Shown one piece after another: positions 35,903-44,531 of a stretch of 64,000 nucleotides of DNA (position 1 is its first letter; every line of letters begins with the position of its first letter). The stretch spans positions 150,086 to 214,085 of the forward strand of contig NZ_VILB01000014.1 in the NCBI RefSeq assembly GCF_009712035.1. Direction: 5' to 3'. The notes under the pieces are model-generated. The model was not told the origin of the DNA, did no database searches, and worked only from the letters and a program-made list of their open reading frames with translations. Source of the stretch: Anabaena sp. UHCC 0187 (GTDB lineage: Bacteria > Cyanobacteriota > Cyanobacteriia > Cyanobacteriales > Nostocaceae). The position numbers and the translations under genes were made by a program.

Positions 35903-35975
35903 CGGAACGTAGGGATTTGAACCCTAGACCTCCACTACCCCAAAGTGGCGCGCTACCAAGCTGCGCTACGTCCCG
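35903..35975 (-). tRNA. tRNA-Pro (anticodon GGG)
   Basis: The minus strand folds as a tRNA of 73 bases without encoded CCA. The acceptor stem is CGGGACG with CGTTCCG (one G-U pair). The anticodon stem is CCACT/AGTGG around the loop TTGGGGT, which puts GGG at positions 34-36. The T arm is TAGGG-TTCAAAT-CCCTA. The D arm has AGCGCAGCTTGGTAGCGC. The isotype follows from the anticodon. Confidence 0.93.
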
Positions 35976-36097
35976 TAGATGTGAACTTCAAATTTTAGAA
36001 TTTCGGAGTGGGGATGATTCCAAATTTGTCAATCTAAAATTAATTAAGTCACTCTCACGAATATATCACAAGCTTAAGGAAAATAGCAAGGGGTTTT

Positions 36098-36469
36098 TCA
36101 AAAAACTTTTAGCATTCCCATTGCTGGCAACAATTCGGACACGGCTGAGGCTTCCCATTTACCTTCTGTCCTCCTTCCTGTGTTCAGAATGAAGCGCAGA
36201 TTATAGGCATGAGCATAACCTTCTACCTCCATCCATAATAAATCGCTTTCGGCTTCACAGGCAATTTTTTCTTCGTCCATTAATTCTGTAGCTAGAGCCT
36301 TCATAGTATCCGCAAGCTGATTAGAAAGGCGAATGAACTCGTTTAATTCTGCTTCTGTTAATTCTATCGCCCAATCCTCTGTACCGACTAATCCTTTAAA
36401 CTCTGGTGCATCTGGATTCCAGCCAATGCGCCAACCAATCCCACTTTTCATGACTCTTTCCATACCCAT
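36098..36469 (-). CDS. DUF1818 family protein
   Basis: A 123-residue cyanobacterial protein of the DUF1818 type, with KSGIGWRIGWNPDA, GLVGTEDWAIELTEAELNEF and the C-terminal EGKWEASAVSELLPAM. It is soluble, acidic and conserved in oxygenic phototrophs; its function is unknown. In-frame ATGs also lie at 36463 and 36451, so the exact start is not settled. It is next to the tRNA-Pro gene. Confidence 0.78.
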   Translation of the reverse strand: MGMERVMKSGIGWRIGWNPDAPEFKGLVGTEDWAIELTEAELNEFIRLSNQLADTMKALATELMDEEKIACEAESDLLWMEVEGYAHAYNLRFILNTGRRTEGKWEASAVSELLPAMGMLKVF

Positions 36470-36683
36470 ATATTCACCAGATTGCTGCTATCAATTGCCA
36501 AATTATACCAATCGGCTTTGCAGATGACGATAGATGGAATATGAAATTGCTTATCTGTCGGTCTTTTACAATCTAAAATCCAAAATCCAAAATCTAAAAT
36601 GCTATATTTTTGTAGCGATCGCGTTAGGATCTGGTCAAACCTATTTTGTAAACATTCCTATTGGCACACTTTTCGGGTAAGAT

Positions 36684-36697
36684 AGTATATCCGTTCT
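36684..36697 (+). promoter_or_regulatory. LexA-box-like site upstream of recA
   Basis: AGTATATCCGTTCT matches the cyanobacterial LexA consensus RGTAC-N3-DGTWCB at 12 of 14 positions. It lies 53 bp before the recA start. The two mismatches make this a weak candidate. Confidence 0.4.
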
Positions 36698-36749
36698 ATT
36701 AAAACTCCCGTCCCAGCAATTTTGAAAAATCCTATACTTAGAGGCAGGA

Positions 36750-37823
36750 ATGGCAGCTAATACCGAAACTTCTGGCAAACAAAAAGCGTTAAATATCGTA
36801 CTTGGACAAATTGAGCGCAGCTTTGGAAAAGGAGCAATTATGCGCCTGGGTGATGCTACCCGCATGAAGGTAGAAACTATATCTACGGGGGCGCTCACCC
36901 TAGATTTAGCTTTGGGTGGTGGTTTACCCAAAGGACGGGTAATTGAAATCTATGGCCCAGAAAGTTCTGGTAAAACTACTGTCGCCCTCCATGCTCTAGC
37001 AGAAGTGCAGAGAAATGGTGGGATTGCGGCATTTGTAGATGCTGAACACGCTCTAGATCCCACCTACGCCGCTGCGTTGGGTGTAGATATTGATAACTTA
37101 CTTGTTTCCCAACCAGACAATGGCGAATCAGCATTAGAAATAGTTGATCAACTTGTGCGTTCTGCGGCTGTTGATATTGTCGTTATTGACTCCGTTGCTG
37201 CTTTAGTCCCCCGTGCCGAAATTGAAGGAGATATGGGGGATATTCATGTGGGTTTACAAGCTCGGTTAATGAGTCAAGCTCTCCGGAAAATTACTGGGAA
37301 TATTGGTAAATCTGGATGCACTGTTATTTTCATTAACCAGTTGCGGCAGAAAATTGGTGTCACCTATGGTAGTCCCGAAACTACAACAGGTGGTAATGCG
37401 CTGAAATTTTACGCTTCCGTGCGCTTGGATATTCGCCGAATCCAAACTTTGAAAAAAGGGACTGATGAATTTGGCAACCGTGTCAAAGTCAAAGTAGCTA
37501 AAAATAAAGTAGCACCTCCTTTTAGAATTGCCGAATTTGACATTATCTTTGGTAAAGGAGTTTCTACCATTGGTTGTTTGGTGGATATAGCCGAAGAAAC
37601 TGGTGTTCTCCTCCGCAAGGGTGCTTGGTATAGCTACAGTGGTGAAAATATTTCCCAAGGTAGAGATAACGCGATTAAGTATTTAGAAGAAAAACCAGAA
37701 TTTGCTGCCAAAGTTAAAGAACAAGTTTTGGAAAAACTCGATAAGGGTGCTGTAGTTTCTGCTAATTCTGTAGTTCAACCCCATGATATTGAAGAAGAAG
37801 AAACTGATTTAGAAGAAGAATAA
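36750..37823 (+). CDS. recA: Recombinase RecA
   Basis: A 357-residue RecA, the ATP-dependent strand-exchange protein of homologous recombination and the SOS co-protease. Walker [10 protein letters not shown] is at residues 69-77. The [11 protein letters not shown] Walker B and the L2 loop with [16 protein letters not shown] are intact. The C-terminus ends in a very acidic tail ([10 protein letters not shown]), as usual. It stands alone on the plus strand with a possible LexA-like site upstream. Confidence 0.98.
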   Translation: MAANTETSGKQKALNIVLGQIERSFGKGAIMRLGDATRMKVETISTGALTLDLALGGGLPKGRVIEIYGPESSGKTTVALHALAEVQRNGGIAAFVDAEHALDPTYAAALGVDIDNLLVSQPDNGESALEIVDQLVRSAAVDIVVIDSVAALVPRAEIEGDMGDIHVGLQARLMSQALRKITGNIGKSGCTVIFINQLRQKIGVTYGSPETTTGGNALKFYASVRLDIRRIQTLKKGTDEFGNRVKVKVAKNKVAPPFRIAEFDIIFGKGVSTIGCLVDIAEETGVLLRKGAWYSYSGENISQGRDNAIKYLEEKPEFAAKVKEQVLEKLDKGAVVSANSVVQPHDIEEEETDLEEE

Positions 37824-37854
37824 ATACAGCAGGAGTCAGAAGTCAGGAGAAAAA

Positions 37855-37882
37855 GTAGAGACGTTCCATAAAATGTCTCTAC
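37855..37882. terminator. Hairpin after recA (GTAGAGAC / GTCTCTAC)
   Basis: An 8 bp perfect stem with a 12-base loop lies 31 bp after the recA stop. The GTAGAGACGTTCCAT hairpin is a widespread cyanobacterial intergenic repeat. It may also end recA transcription, although only a short T-rich tail follows. Confidence 0.6.
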
Positions 37883-38033
37883 ACTTCTTTCCTAAAATAT
37901 TCTCTTAAGTCGGTGGGCTGAGAAAAACCAAAATATGTAAAGAAAAGTAAAATCGCCCAAAACTTCTTCACTCTTGCATGAGTGCCTTTTGCCTCTTTCC
38001 TTGCCATAACGACAATTTTTAACGCCAACCTAC

Positions 38034-38669
38034 TTAACAGCTTTTAATTACACCTAGTAATTCACTGGGATGATGAATTAAAAAATCTGGGTTTTGTTTA
38101 CCTAGTGCTTCAGAAGAATTAAACCCCCAACTGACTGCGATTACTTTGATATTCGCTTTTTTGGCAGATTCTATATCTCTAGTTTCATCTCCTACATAAA
38201 TTACTGCTTCGGGTTTGAACTGTTTTTGCCGTAACACATTATTAATAATTGTGGTTTTACCAAAAATAGTTACTCCTGAATAAATAAAGTCAAATAAGTA
38301 ATCTAAGTTATGACACTTGAGAAATTGATTGACATTTTCTTGAGAGTTAGAAGTAATAATTCCTAGGTGATAACCTTGATCATGGAGTTCTGTTAATGCG
38401 GCGTTAATTCCATCAATAGGTGCTAATTCTGTAATTTTATGTTTTAATTCTCCCTTGACTTTTTTAACAAGAAAAGGGATTTTGAATAGGGAAACACCAG
38501 AATATTTAATAATCTCTCTGGCTGTTAAATTTCTAATTAGGGCTAGTTCTTGAGGATTAATCGGAATATATCCAAATTCCAGGGCTAAACGATTGGCAAT
38601 AGTTACAAGAGCATCTACTGTATCAGCAATCGTCCCATCAAAATCAAAAATTATTACTTTCTGGGTCAT
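38034..38669 (-). CDS. HAD-family phosphatase (Gph-like)
   Basis: A 211-residue haloacid-dehalogenase hydrolase of the phosphoglycolate phosphatase subgroup. Motif I is IIFDFDGTIADT, motif II is the GIITSNSQENV strand, and the K-x18-21-GD-x3-D tail is VIYVGDETRDIESAKKA. A small helical cap lies after motif I. The ATG at 38667-38669 overlaps the queG 3' end by 26 bp, so the two probably form one transcription unit. The substrate is not known; phosphoglycolate is a common one in cyanobacteria. Confidence 0.88.
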   Translation of the reverse strand: MTQKVIIFDFDGTIADTVDALVTIANRLALEFGYIPINPQELALIRNLTAREIIKYSGVSLFKIPFLVKKVKGELKHKITELAPIDGINAALTELHDQGYHLGIITSNSQENVNQFLKCHNLDYLFDFIYSGVTIFGKTTIINNVLRQKQFKPEAVIYVGDETRDIESAKKANIKVIAVSWGFNSSEALGKQNPDFLIHHPSELLGVIKSC

Positions 38670-39618
38670 TATTATGCCTGGATGCGTCAATATTAGCGCG
38701 ACCATTACGTCGTAACATTTCTGGTTTAATGCGTCGCAAGGCTGATGCTGTAAATCGTTTATCCCACTCCTCGTTTGATATTTGGGCTAATTCTACCAGC
38801 TTGGGGGCTAAATTCCCAGGATAGGGTTGAAAATCAGTGACATCAGTGGCTTGAGCAAATCGCTGGTTCCAAGGACAAACATCTTGACAAATATCGCAAC
38901 CAGCAACCCATCCTTGTAAATGAGGTGTAATTTCTGCTGGTAATTCCTCTGCCCGATTCTCAATTGTATGATAGGCAATGCAGCGATTAGCGTCTACGAC
39001 AAAGGGTTCAGTAATTGCACCAGTAGGACAAGCTTGCAGACAACGAGTACAAGTTCCACAATGTTGGGTAGATGGGCGATCGCTTTCTAGTTCCAGATTG
39101 GTTAATACTTCTGCTAAAAACACCCAAGAACCATATTTCCTGGTAATGACATTCCCATTTTTAGCAATCCAACCAATCCCAGCTTTTTGCGCCCAAACTT
39201 TATCTTGGACTGGGCCTGTATCTGCATAATAACGCGCTTTCACATTTTCGCCTAAAGATTCTAGCCAACTAGCTAATTCCTTCAGCTTTTTGTGCATAAC
39301 TCTATGATAATCCCGACCCCAGGCATAGCGAGAAATTTTTCCATATTCATCCCCCTGGGGACGTTCATAGGGGGTGTAATAATTCAAGGCGACAGAGATG
39401 AGCGATCGCACTTCTGGCATAACTAAACTAATATGCTCACGTTTAGGATTTTTCATCCATTCCATGTCAGCGTGATAACCCATTTTTAGCCAAGCTTGCA
39501 ATTTTTGTGTTTCTGTCGGCTCTAAGTCACCTACAGCAGCAATACCCACCTCATGAAATCCCAACTCTTTGGCTTTGGCTTTCACTACTACACTACTAAT
39601 TGATGTACATTCATTCAT
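38644..39618 (-). CDS. queG: Epoxyqueuosine reductase
   Basis: A 324-residue QueG, the cobalamin-dependent iron-sulphur enzyme that reduces epoxyqueuosine to queuosine in tRNA wobble positions. Two 4Fe-4S cluster motifs are visible: CGTCTRCLQACPTGAI and CDICQDVCPW. The N-terminal half carries the cobalamin-binding fold with DTGPVQDKVWAQKAGIGWIAKNG. The ATG at 39616-39618 gives the usual length; longer in-frame starts are GTG. Its need for cobalamin fits with the corrin genes further along the window. Confidence 0.96.
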   Translation of the reverse strand: MNECTSISSVVVKAKAKELGFHEVGIAAVGDLEPTETQKLQAWLKMGYHADMEWMKNPKREHISLVMPEVRSLISVALNYYTPYERPQGDEYGKISRYAWGRDYHRVMHKKLKELASWLESLGENVKARYYADTGPVQDKVWAQKAGIGWIAKNGNVITRKYGSWVFLAEVLTNLELESDRPSTQHCGTCTRCLQACPTGAITEPFVVDANRCIAYHTIENRAEELPAEITPHLQGWVAGCDICQDVCPWNQRFAQATDVTDFQPYPGNLAPKLVELAQISNEEWDKRFTASALRRIKPEMLRRNGRANIDASRHNNDPESNNF

Positions 39619-39826
39619 TTTGCTTATGGGAAATTTAGCCAAAAGTACAGAAATGGTCAACACATTATACACCCAGCTTATGATCCCCAGCTTTTGTCTT
39701 CCTTACCACAGATATATGTAAATATTATTTGCAATTTGTTAAGAAATAATGCAATATGGGAGGCAAGAGGTCAAGCAACCCAGAGTGATGAGCCTCCTGA
39801 CTTAATTAATAGACAGTAGAGAAATT

Positions 39827-40342
39827 ATGACATTCACTTCTGATTCAGCTTCAACCAGATTTTCTGGAGCTTTTAACTACAGCACCAGTGACGCTATCTC
39901 TTCTACCATTGCTGTATTCAAAGCCCTAAGCGTAGACGATCAATTAGCAGTCCTGTGGTATGCCTACACAGAAATGGGTCGTTCTATTACCCCAGCCGCT
40001 ACAGGTGCAGCGCGTTTGCAACTAGCCGAAGGTCTTTTAAATCAAATCAAAGAAATGTCTCATCCAGAGCAGTTAGAAGCCATGCGTGACTTGGCTGCTC
40101 AAAGAAATAGCCCCGTTTCTCGCTCCTATGGTATCCTCAGCGTCAACACCAAGTTGGCTTTTTGGTACGAATTATCAGAATTAATGGTGAAAGGCTTTGT
40201 TATTCCCGTACCAGTCGGCTATCAATTATCCCGTGACGGTTCACAAGTTTTAGAAACTTTGAAAGAATTAGATTTTGGTCAACAAATTACTGTTTTGCGG
40301 AAAGTAGTTTCAGATATGGGTGTAGATCCTTTAGCTGATTAG
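39827..40342 (+). CDS. Helical carotenoid protein (OCP N-terminal-domain homologue)
   Basis: A 171-residue all-helical protein homologous to the N-terminal domain of the orange carotenoid protein. It binds a ketocarotenoid and can quench singlet oxygen or phycobilisome energy. The two four-helix bundles are recognisable (FKALSVDDQLAVLWYAYTEMG and LSVNTKLAFWYELSELM), with aromatic residues W44 and W113 placed where OCP lines its carotenoid tunnel. Together with the next gene it makes a split OCP (HCP plus CTDH). The paralogue type (HCP1-HCP5) cannot be settled here, although HCP4-type genes are the ones next to CTDH. Confidence 0.92.
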   Translation: MTFTSDSASTRFSGAFNYSTSDAISSTIAVFKALSVDDQLAVLWYAYTEMGRSITPAATGAARLQLAEGLLNQIKEMSHPEQLEAMRDLAAQRNSPVSRSYGILSVNTKLAFWYELSELMVKGFVIPVPVGYQLSRDGSQVLETLKELDFGQQITVLRKVVSDMGVDPLAD

Positions 40343-40515
40343 ATTTTAGATTTTGAATTCCCGTAACCGGATTTGAAAGTTTCGATATCCTCACAACCTC
40401 AATGTTTTTGCCATTTAATAGTTCTCAGGTAACTATCTGAGGACTATTTTAATTTTAGATTTTGGATTTTAGATTTTGGATTTCTGTAATTTTACAGTAC
40501 ATTACAGGTAAATAT

Positions 40516-40965
40516 ATGACTATTGCTGAATTTTCATCATTAAGGTCACTCCAGATTGAAGGAGTTACAGAAACCACAATTTTAAATTATTTTACTACTT
40601 TAAATGCTGGAGAATTTAAACAAACTGCGGCTTTATTTGCTGAAGATGGTGTTATGCACCCACCATTTGAATCTGCTATTTTAGGACAACAAGCGATCGC
40701 TTCTTACCTTGATCAAGAAGCCCAAGATATCAAAGCTTATCCTCAACAGGGAATGAGCGAGAATTTGCCAGATCACCATATTCAAATTCAGGTAACAGGT
40801 AAAGCGGAAACTTCTTGGTGTGGTGTAAATGTCCTGTGGTTATTCATTCTGAACCAAAACCAACAAATTATTACAGCTAAAATCAAGCTTTTAGCATCAC
40901 CTCAAGATTTATTATCCTTACGGCCACCGGACAAAGAATATATAGTTGATCCTGAATTATTTTAA
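40516..40965 (+). CDS. C-terminal-domain homologue of OCP (CTDH)
   Basis: A 149-residue NTF2-like protein equal to the C-terminal domain of OCP. It is known from related species as a carotenoid carrier that can load HCPs. The fold shows TTILNYFTTLNAGEFKQTAALFAEDGVMHPPFE, then the WCGVNVLWLFIL strand. A cysteine at residue 102 corresponds to the one reported to form a redox-sensitive dimer in Anabaena CTDH. The ATG at 40516 is used. The gene lies 173 bp after HCP in the same direction and overlaps the next, opposite-strand gene by four bases. Confidence 0.91.
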   Translation: MTIAEFSSLRSLQIEGVTETTILNYFTTLNAGEFKQTAALFAEDGVMHPPFESAILGQQAIASYLDQEAQDIKAYPQQGMSENLPDHHIQIQVTGKAETSWCGVNVLWLFILNQNQQIITAKIKLLASPQDLLSLRPPDKEYIVDPELF

Positions 40966-41402
40966 GCTTTAGTTGCAGTAGCTTGAGCCAGAGAACGTAA
41001 TAGCAAATTTCTACCTAGTTCAACACCTGACGGCGCACACTGCCAATCTGGGTGTGCTGTCATTAATAAACTATCCAATGTTTCTTGATCAAATAGATGC
41101 CACACAGGAGCATCATTAACTCTGGATTCTAGCGCGTAGCAGTTAGGAGAAACACAGCGAATCATACAGCGGCTAGAAATTCTCGCCAAACTCATCATTT
41201 CTCCAGGTTGAAGATCACGAAATTGGCGAATAACTGCTTTAAATTCACTGATAGAAGATACTATGAGACCAGGAAGAGCCATTGTTGCTTCTTTCTCTCC
41301 ATTCACCGCAATCCAGTAATGACGACTAGGATCAATTCCTTCTAACCAAGGGGACTCATCATCTAGACGATAGCGGGGTGATAGGCAAAATAAAGCTTTC
41401 AT
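40962..41402 (-). CDS. Conserved hypothetical protein (146 residues)
   Basis: I do not recognise a family. The product is soluble, with no signal peptide or membrane segment. It has four cysteines, two of them in RCMIRCVSPNCYALESR, and a PAIRED-like PVWHLFDQETLDSLL stretch. Its 3' end overlaps CTDH by four bases in convergent orientation, which could couple expression through antisense transcripts. Confidence 0.7.
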   Translation of the reverse strand: MKALFCLSPRYRLDDESPWLEGIDPSRHYWIAVNGEKEATMALPGLIVSSISEFKAVIRQFRDLQPGEMMSLARISSRCMIRCVSPNCYALESRVNDAPVWHLFDQETLDSLLMTAHPDWQCAPSGVELGRNLLLRSLAQATATKA

Positions 41403-41602
41403 AGTTAAAATTCTATTAAATTAAGGATTTTTATGTTTAGTAATCGAAACAGGGCCATTGTTTGCGAGCAGCCCCATATCTAAAGTATTTGATAAGTTAT
41501 AGTAATAGGTCAAATAAATTTAGCAAAAGTTATAATTAAGTTAATACTTCTTAATCATCAATAGACTAACAAGTTGATTCTGCTTGTATCCAGTCCGAAA
41601 TT

Positions 41603-42034
41603 TTATGAGTTAGATAGTTCTGGAAGAATCATTTCTAGCTTCAGACAGTTAGCACCATTCACCTGTAACTGATACTCCACCTTATCCATGAGACGATTCA
41701 TAATTAACCAACCATAACCACCTTCTTGTTTCTCCATGGGGTTGGGTGGAAAGTAAGTAGACATATCAAAGCCTTCACCATAATCCCAAATCTCTATGGA
41801 TAAATTCCGGTCTTTCAATTCAAAACGCAGTAGAATTGGCAAACTTGGCTTTTCTTTATGAGCATGACGGACAGCATTAGAATATGCTTCCACCAAAACC
41901 AATCGTAAACGACTCGATTGTTTTGGCCAATCAACAGATTCCCCTAATTGCACTTGTAAGCATCCGAGTAACCAGTCTTCGACGATATTGATAAAACTTA
42001 AGTCACTGGGAACATGAAGTTCACTTTTCATCAC
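41603..42034 (-). CDS. Anti-sigma regulatory factor (HATPase, RsbW-like)
   Basis: A 143-residue GHKL-type ATPase/kinase of the anti-sigma factor class. The N-box is LVEAYSNAVRHAHKE, the G1 box is DYGEGFDM, and a G2-like GGYGWLIMNRLMD loop follows. Proteins of this type bind a sigma factor or phosphorylate an anti-sigma antagonist. The upstream PP2C gene ends at the base before this gene's GTG (an ATG follows one codon later), with GGAGGT at fitting distance. The two form a partner-switching pair. Confidence 0.88.
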   Translation of the reverse strand: MMKSELHVPSDLSFINIVEDWLLGCLQVQLGESVDWPKQSSRLRLVLVEAYSNAVRHAHKEKPSLPILLRFELKDRNLSIEIWDYGEGFDMSTYFPPNPMEKQEGGYGWLIMNRLMDKVEYQLQVNGANCLKLEMILPELSNS

Positions 42035-43687
42035 CTACAAAACCTCCAGTGAGAGTATAGTTTGGTCATCTTCTTGAACATCATTATTAGTTTGAATAAG
42101 AGCTAATAAATGATCAAGACTAAGTGGTTGAGGTTGTTTTTGAATCAGTTGCCATAAACCTTCTTGATTTAGCATAGAACGATTTGTTGTGCTTAAATTG
42201 TCTAAATTTTCCCCTACGCTTGCTTCCGTAATACCATCACTGGCCAGCAGTAAGGTATCTCCAGGGGACAGAATTAAACGGCCAGACTCTGCTTGCCATT
42301 TAGGTAAAATTCCCAAAGGAATACTCCGAACTTTGAGATAATGGGGAGAATCATGCAAAGTTGTGGGCTGTGACCAAATAAAAGGATAAATATGCCCAGA
42401 ATTAGCATAGACAAGTTCCCTCGTTGTGGGGTGATAACGGGCTAAAACCATAGTGATAAAATAATTACTGCTGATTAAGTCATCACTGAGGGCATAGTTA
42501 AGATTCTGCATGATTACATTTGGCTCTAGTGATACCTCTTGAGATAGTTCTCGACGCAGCAAAGAAATCGTACTAGCCATAAACAAAGCCGCTGGGACAC
42601 CTTTTCCGGAAACATCACCCACAGCTAACCACAAATTACCATTAGGATGCACAAATACCTCAAAAAAATCACCTCCTACCTCTCTGGCTGGATAGCAACA
42701 AGCTTGCACTTTTACCCCTGGCATTTCCGGTAAAGTTTGTCTCAACAGGTTATGTTGAATTTGGCGAGCTACTTCCAACTCCAGATGAATTTGTTGTTGT
42801 TTTTCTTGCAGACTTTGATAGAGTTTGGCTTGGGAGAGAGCTAAGGCAGCTTGTTCGGCAACACCTGTAATTAATTGAATATCTTCTTGATACCAAATAT
42901 GAGAAATTCCCACCTGACAAATAGCCAGAATAGCGAGTATTTCTTGCTGGTAAATAAGTGGTACAACTAAGTGGTGATAAGGAATATCTTCATAGATATC
43001 TTCAGTTATTTGATAATGGTGAGTTTGGAAAACTTCAGCAATTAATTCACTAGGATCTGGGACTAAACTGCATACTTTAGATTGAGAATTTTGATAGCAA
43101 AATTGCTTTTTTGTAAGTAGATTATCTTCCACAGGTGTGAGTAAACAATTATTAGCTGCAAATGTTTCTCCAATGGTGGTGACAATCTTTTGCAGCATAT
43201 TATCATAATCTAAAGATTCTCTAATTGCCGTTGTTACAGCATTAAATAAAGATTCCCGTCGCAAGGCACGAGATAATTCTGCTATCCGTTTTTTAACTAA
43301 GCGATATGTATCACTAGCTTGGTTAACTAATGACTTGAGTTCGTTGGGATTCCAAGGTTTTGTAATGTACTTAAATACTCGACCAGAGTTAATTGCATCT
43401 ACTAAATCTTCTACATCAGTAAAACCCGTTAACAAAATCCGAATTGTATCAGGAAAACGTTCTACTGTCAGACTTAACAATTCACTACCGTTCATATCTG
43501 GCATTCTTTGATCAGAGATAATTACGGCCATTTCACCTTCTGCTTCTAAGATAGCCAACGCTTCCCTGGCATTATTAGCTCTATAGACTTTAAAATCTCT
43601 CCAAAAGGTACGATAAAGTAAATCTAAGTTATCTAGCTCGTCATCTACCACCATGAGCTTGAGCTTGTCTAACTTTTTTTCAGTCAT
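42035..43687 (-). CDS. Response regulator with GAF and SpoIIE-type PP2C phosphatase domains
   Basis: A 550-residue signalling protein: receiver domain at about 10-125 (VVDDELDNL, phosphoacceptor in SDQRMPDMNG, TKPWNP), GAF-like domain at about 165-300, and SpoIIE/PP2C phosphatase at about 325-550 (PAREVGGDFFEVF, AVGDVSGKGVPAALFM, ASDGITEA). It should dephosphorylate an anti-sigma antagonist in response to an upstream histidine kinase. It is followed directly by the anti-sigma factor gene; no antagonist gene is seen nearby. Confidence 0.93.
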   Translation of the reverse strand: MTEKKLDKLKLMVVDDELDNLDLLYRTFWRDFKVYRANNAREALAILEAEGEMAVIISDQRMPDMNGSELLSLTVERFPDTIRILLTGFTDVEDLVDAINSGRVFKYITKPWNPNELKSLVNQASDTYRLVKKRIAELSRALRRESLFNAVTTAIRESLDYDNMLQKIVTTIGETFAANNCLLTPVEDNLLTKKQFCYQNSQSKVCSLVPDPSELIAEVFQTHHYQITEDIYEDIPYHHLVVPLIYQQEILAILAICQVGISHIWYQEDIQLITGVAEQAALALSQAKLYQSLQEKQQQIHLELEVARQIQHNLLRQTLPEMPGVKVQACCYPAREVGGDFFEVFVHPNGNLWLAVGDVSGKGVPAALFMASTISLLRRELSQEVSLEPNVIMQNLNYALSDDLISSNYFITMVLARYHPTTRELVYANSGHIYPFIWSQPTTLHDSPHYLKVRSIPLGILPKWQAESGRLILSPGDTLLLASDGITEASVGENLDNLSTTNRSMLNQEGLWQLIQKQPQPLSLDHLLALIQTNNDVQEDDQTILSLEVL

Positions 43688-43759
43688 ATTTAACTCAACT
43701 TTCCAGATACTTGAATGGTAAGATGCGTGAACTTAGCAGTTATGAGTAATGCACACAAT

Positions 43760-44455
43760 CTATGCAACTAAGCCATGACGTAGCGCAAAAACTGCTGCTT
43801 GGGTACGGTCATCAGCACATAGTTTGTTCATAATACTGCGAACGTGTGTTTTTACAGTGCCAACTGTAATATAAAGTTTCACGGCAATTGCCGAATTATT
43901 ACAACCCTCGACTATCAATTTTAACACTTCTAACTCCCTGTCTGTGAGGCTGTAGGGCTTAATATTTCCTTGACTTGCACTAAGTTTTAGAGCAGAATTT
44001 ACCGAGATTGGATATAGATTTTGTTGTGCTTGTTCTAAAATAATCCGGGCAATCATCGGATCAATCCAAGGATTACCATCAGCAGTTACTCGTACAGCTT
44101 CCAGTAAATTATCAGACCGAATATCCTTCATACAGTAGGAATCTGCACCAGCATTAAAAGCGGCAAGTACGGATTCTTTGTTATCTTGCAATGTTAAGAT
44201 TAATACTTTTATGTTTAATTGGCCATGAATAGTAGTCGCTTTAATCTTCCTGGTTACTTCAATACCATCTTGATCTGGTAAACCTATATCAACAATCGCA
44301 ATATCTGGCTGTAGTTTTTTTAACATTATTAGCCCGTGATAGGCGTTGTTAGCCTCTCCCACTACTTCAATGTCGTCTTTTTGCTGTAAGGCTATACGAA
44401 TACTGAGGCGAGTGAGGTCATGATCTTCAATAATAGCAATGCGGATTTTACTCAT
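43760..44455 (-). CDS. NarL/LuxR-type response regulator
   Basis: A 231-residue two-component regulator with an N-terminal receiver (IIEDHDLTR, phosphoacceptor in IVDIGLPDQDG, LTLQDN, MKDI) and a C-terminal LuxR helix-turn-helix (LTDRELEVLKLIVEGCNNSAIA, TVGTVKTHVRSIMNKL). It likely controls transcription with an unlinked kinase. The ATG at 44453-44455 is taken rather than the TTG two codons earlier. It is upstream of the PP2C gene on the same strand with a 72 bp gap. Confidence 0.94.
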   Translation of the reverse strand: MSKIRIAIIEDHDLTRLSIRIALQQKDDIEVVGEANNAYHGLIMLKKLQPDIAIVDIGLPDQDGIEVTRKIKATTIHGQLNIKVLILTLQDNKESVLAAFNAGADSYCMKDIRSDNLLEAVRVTADGNPWIDPMIARIILEQAQQNLYPISVNSALKLSASQGNIKPYSLTDRELEVLKLIVEGCNNSAIAVKLYITVGTVKTHVRSIMNKLCADDRTQAAVFALRHGLVA

Positions 44456-44531
44456 AGCCAAATTCTGCTAGACATAAAACAATATATAGCTTTTTGTGGA
44501 TTAAGTCAGTAGTTACTCAAGAATAGTTTAT

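Noticed and set aside
35893-36192. Plus-strand frame across the tRNA-Pro
   Set aside because: It reads through the antisense of a well-folded tRNA and overlaps the DUF1818 gene.
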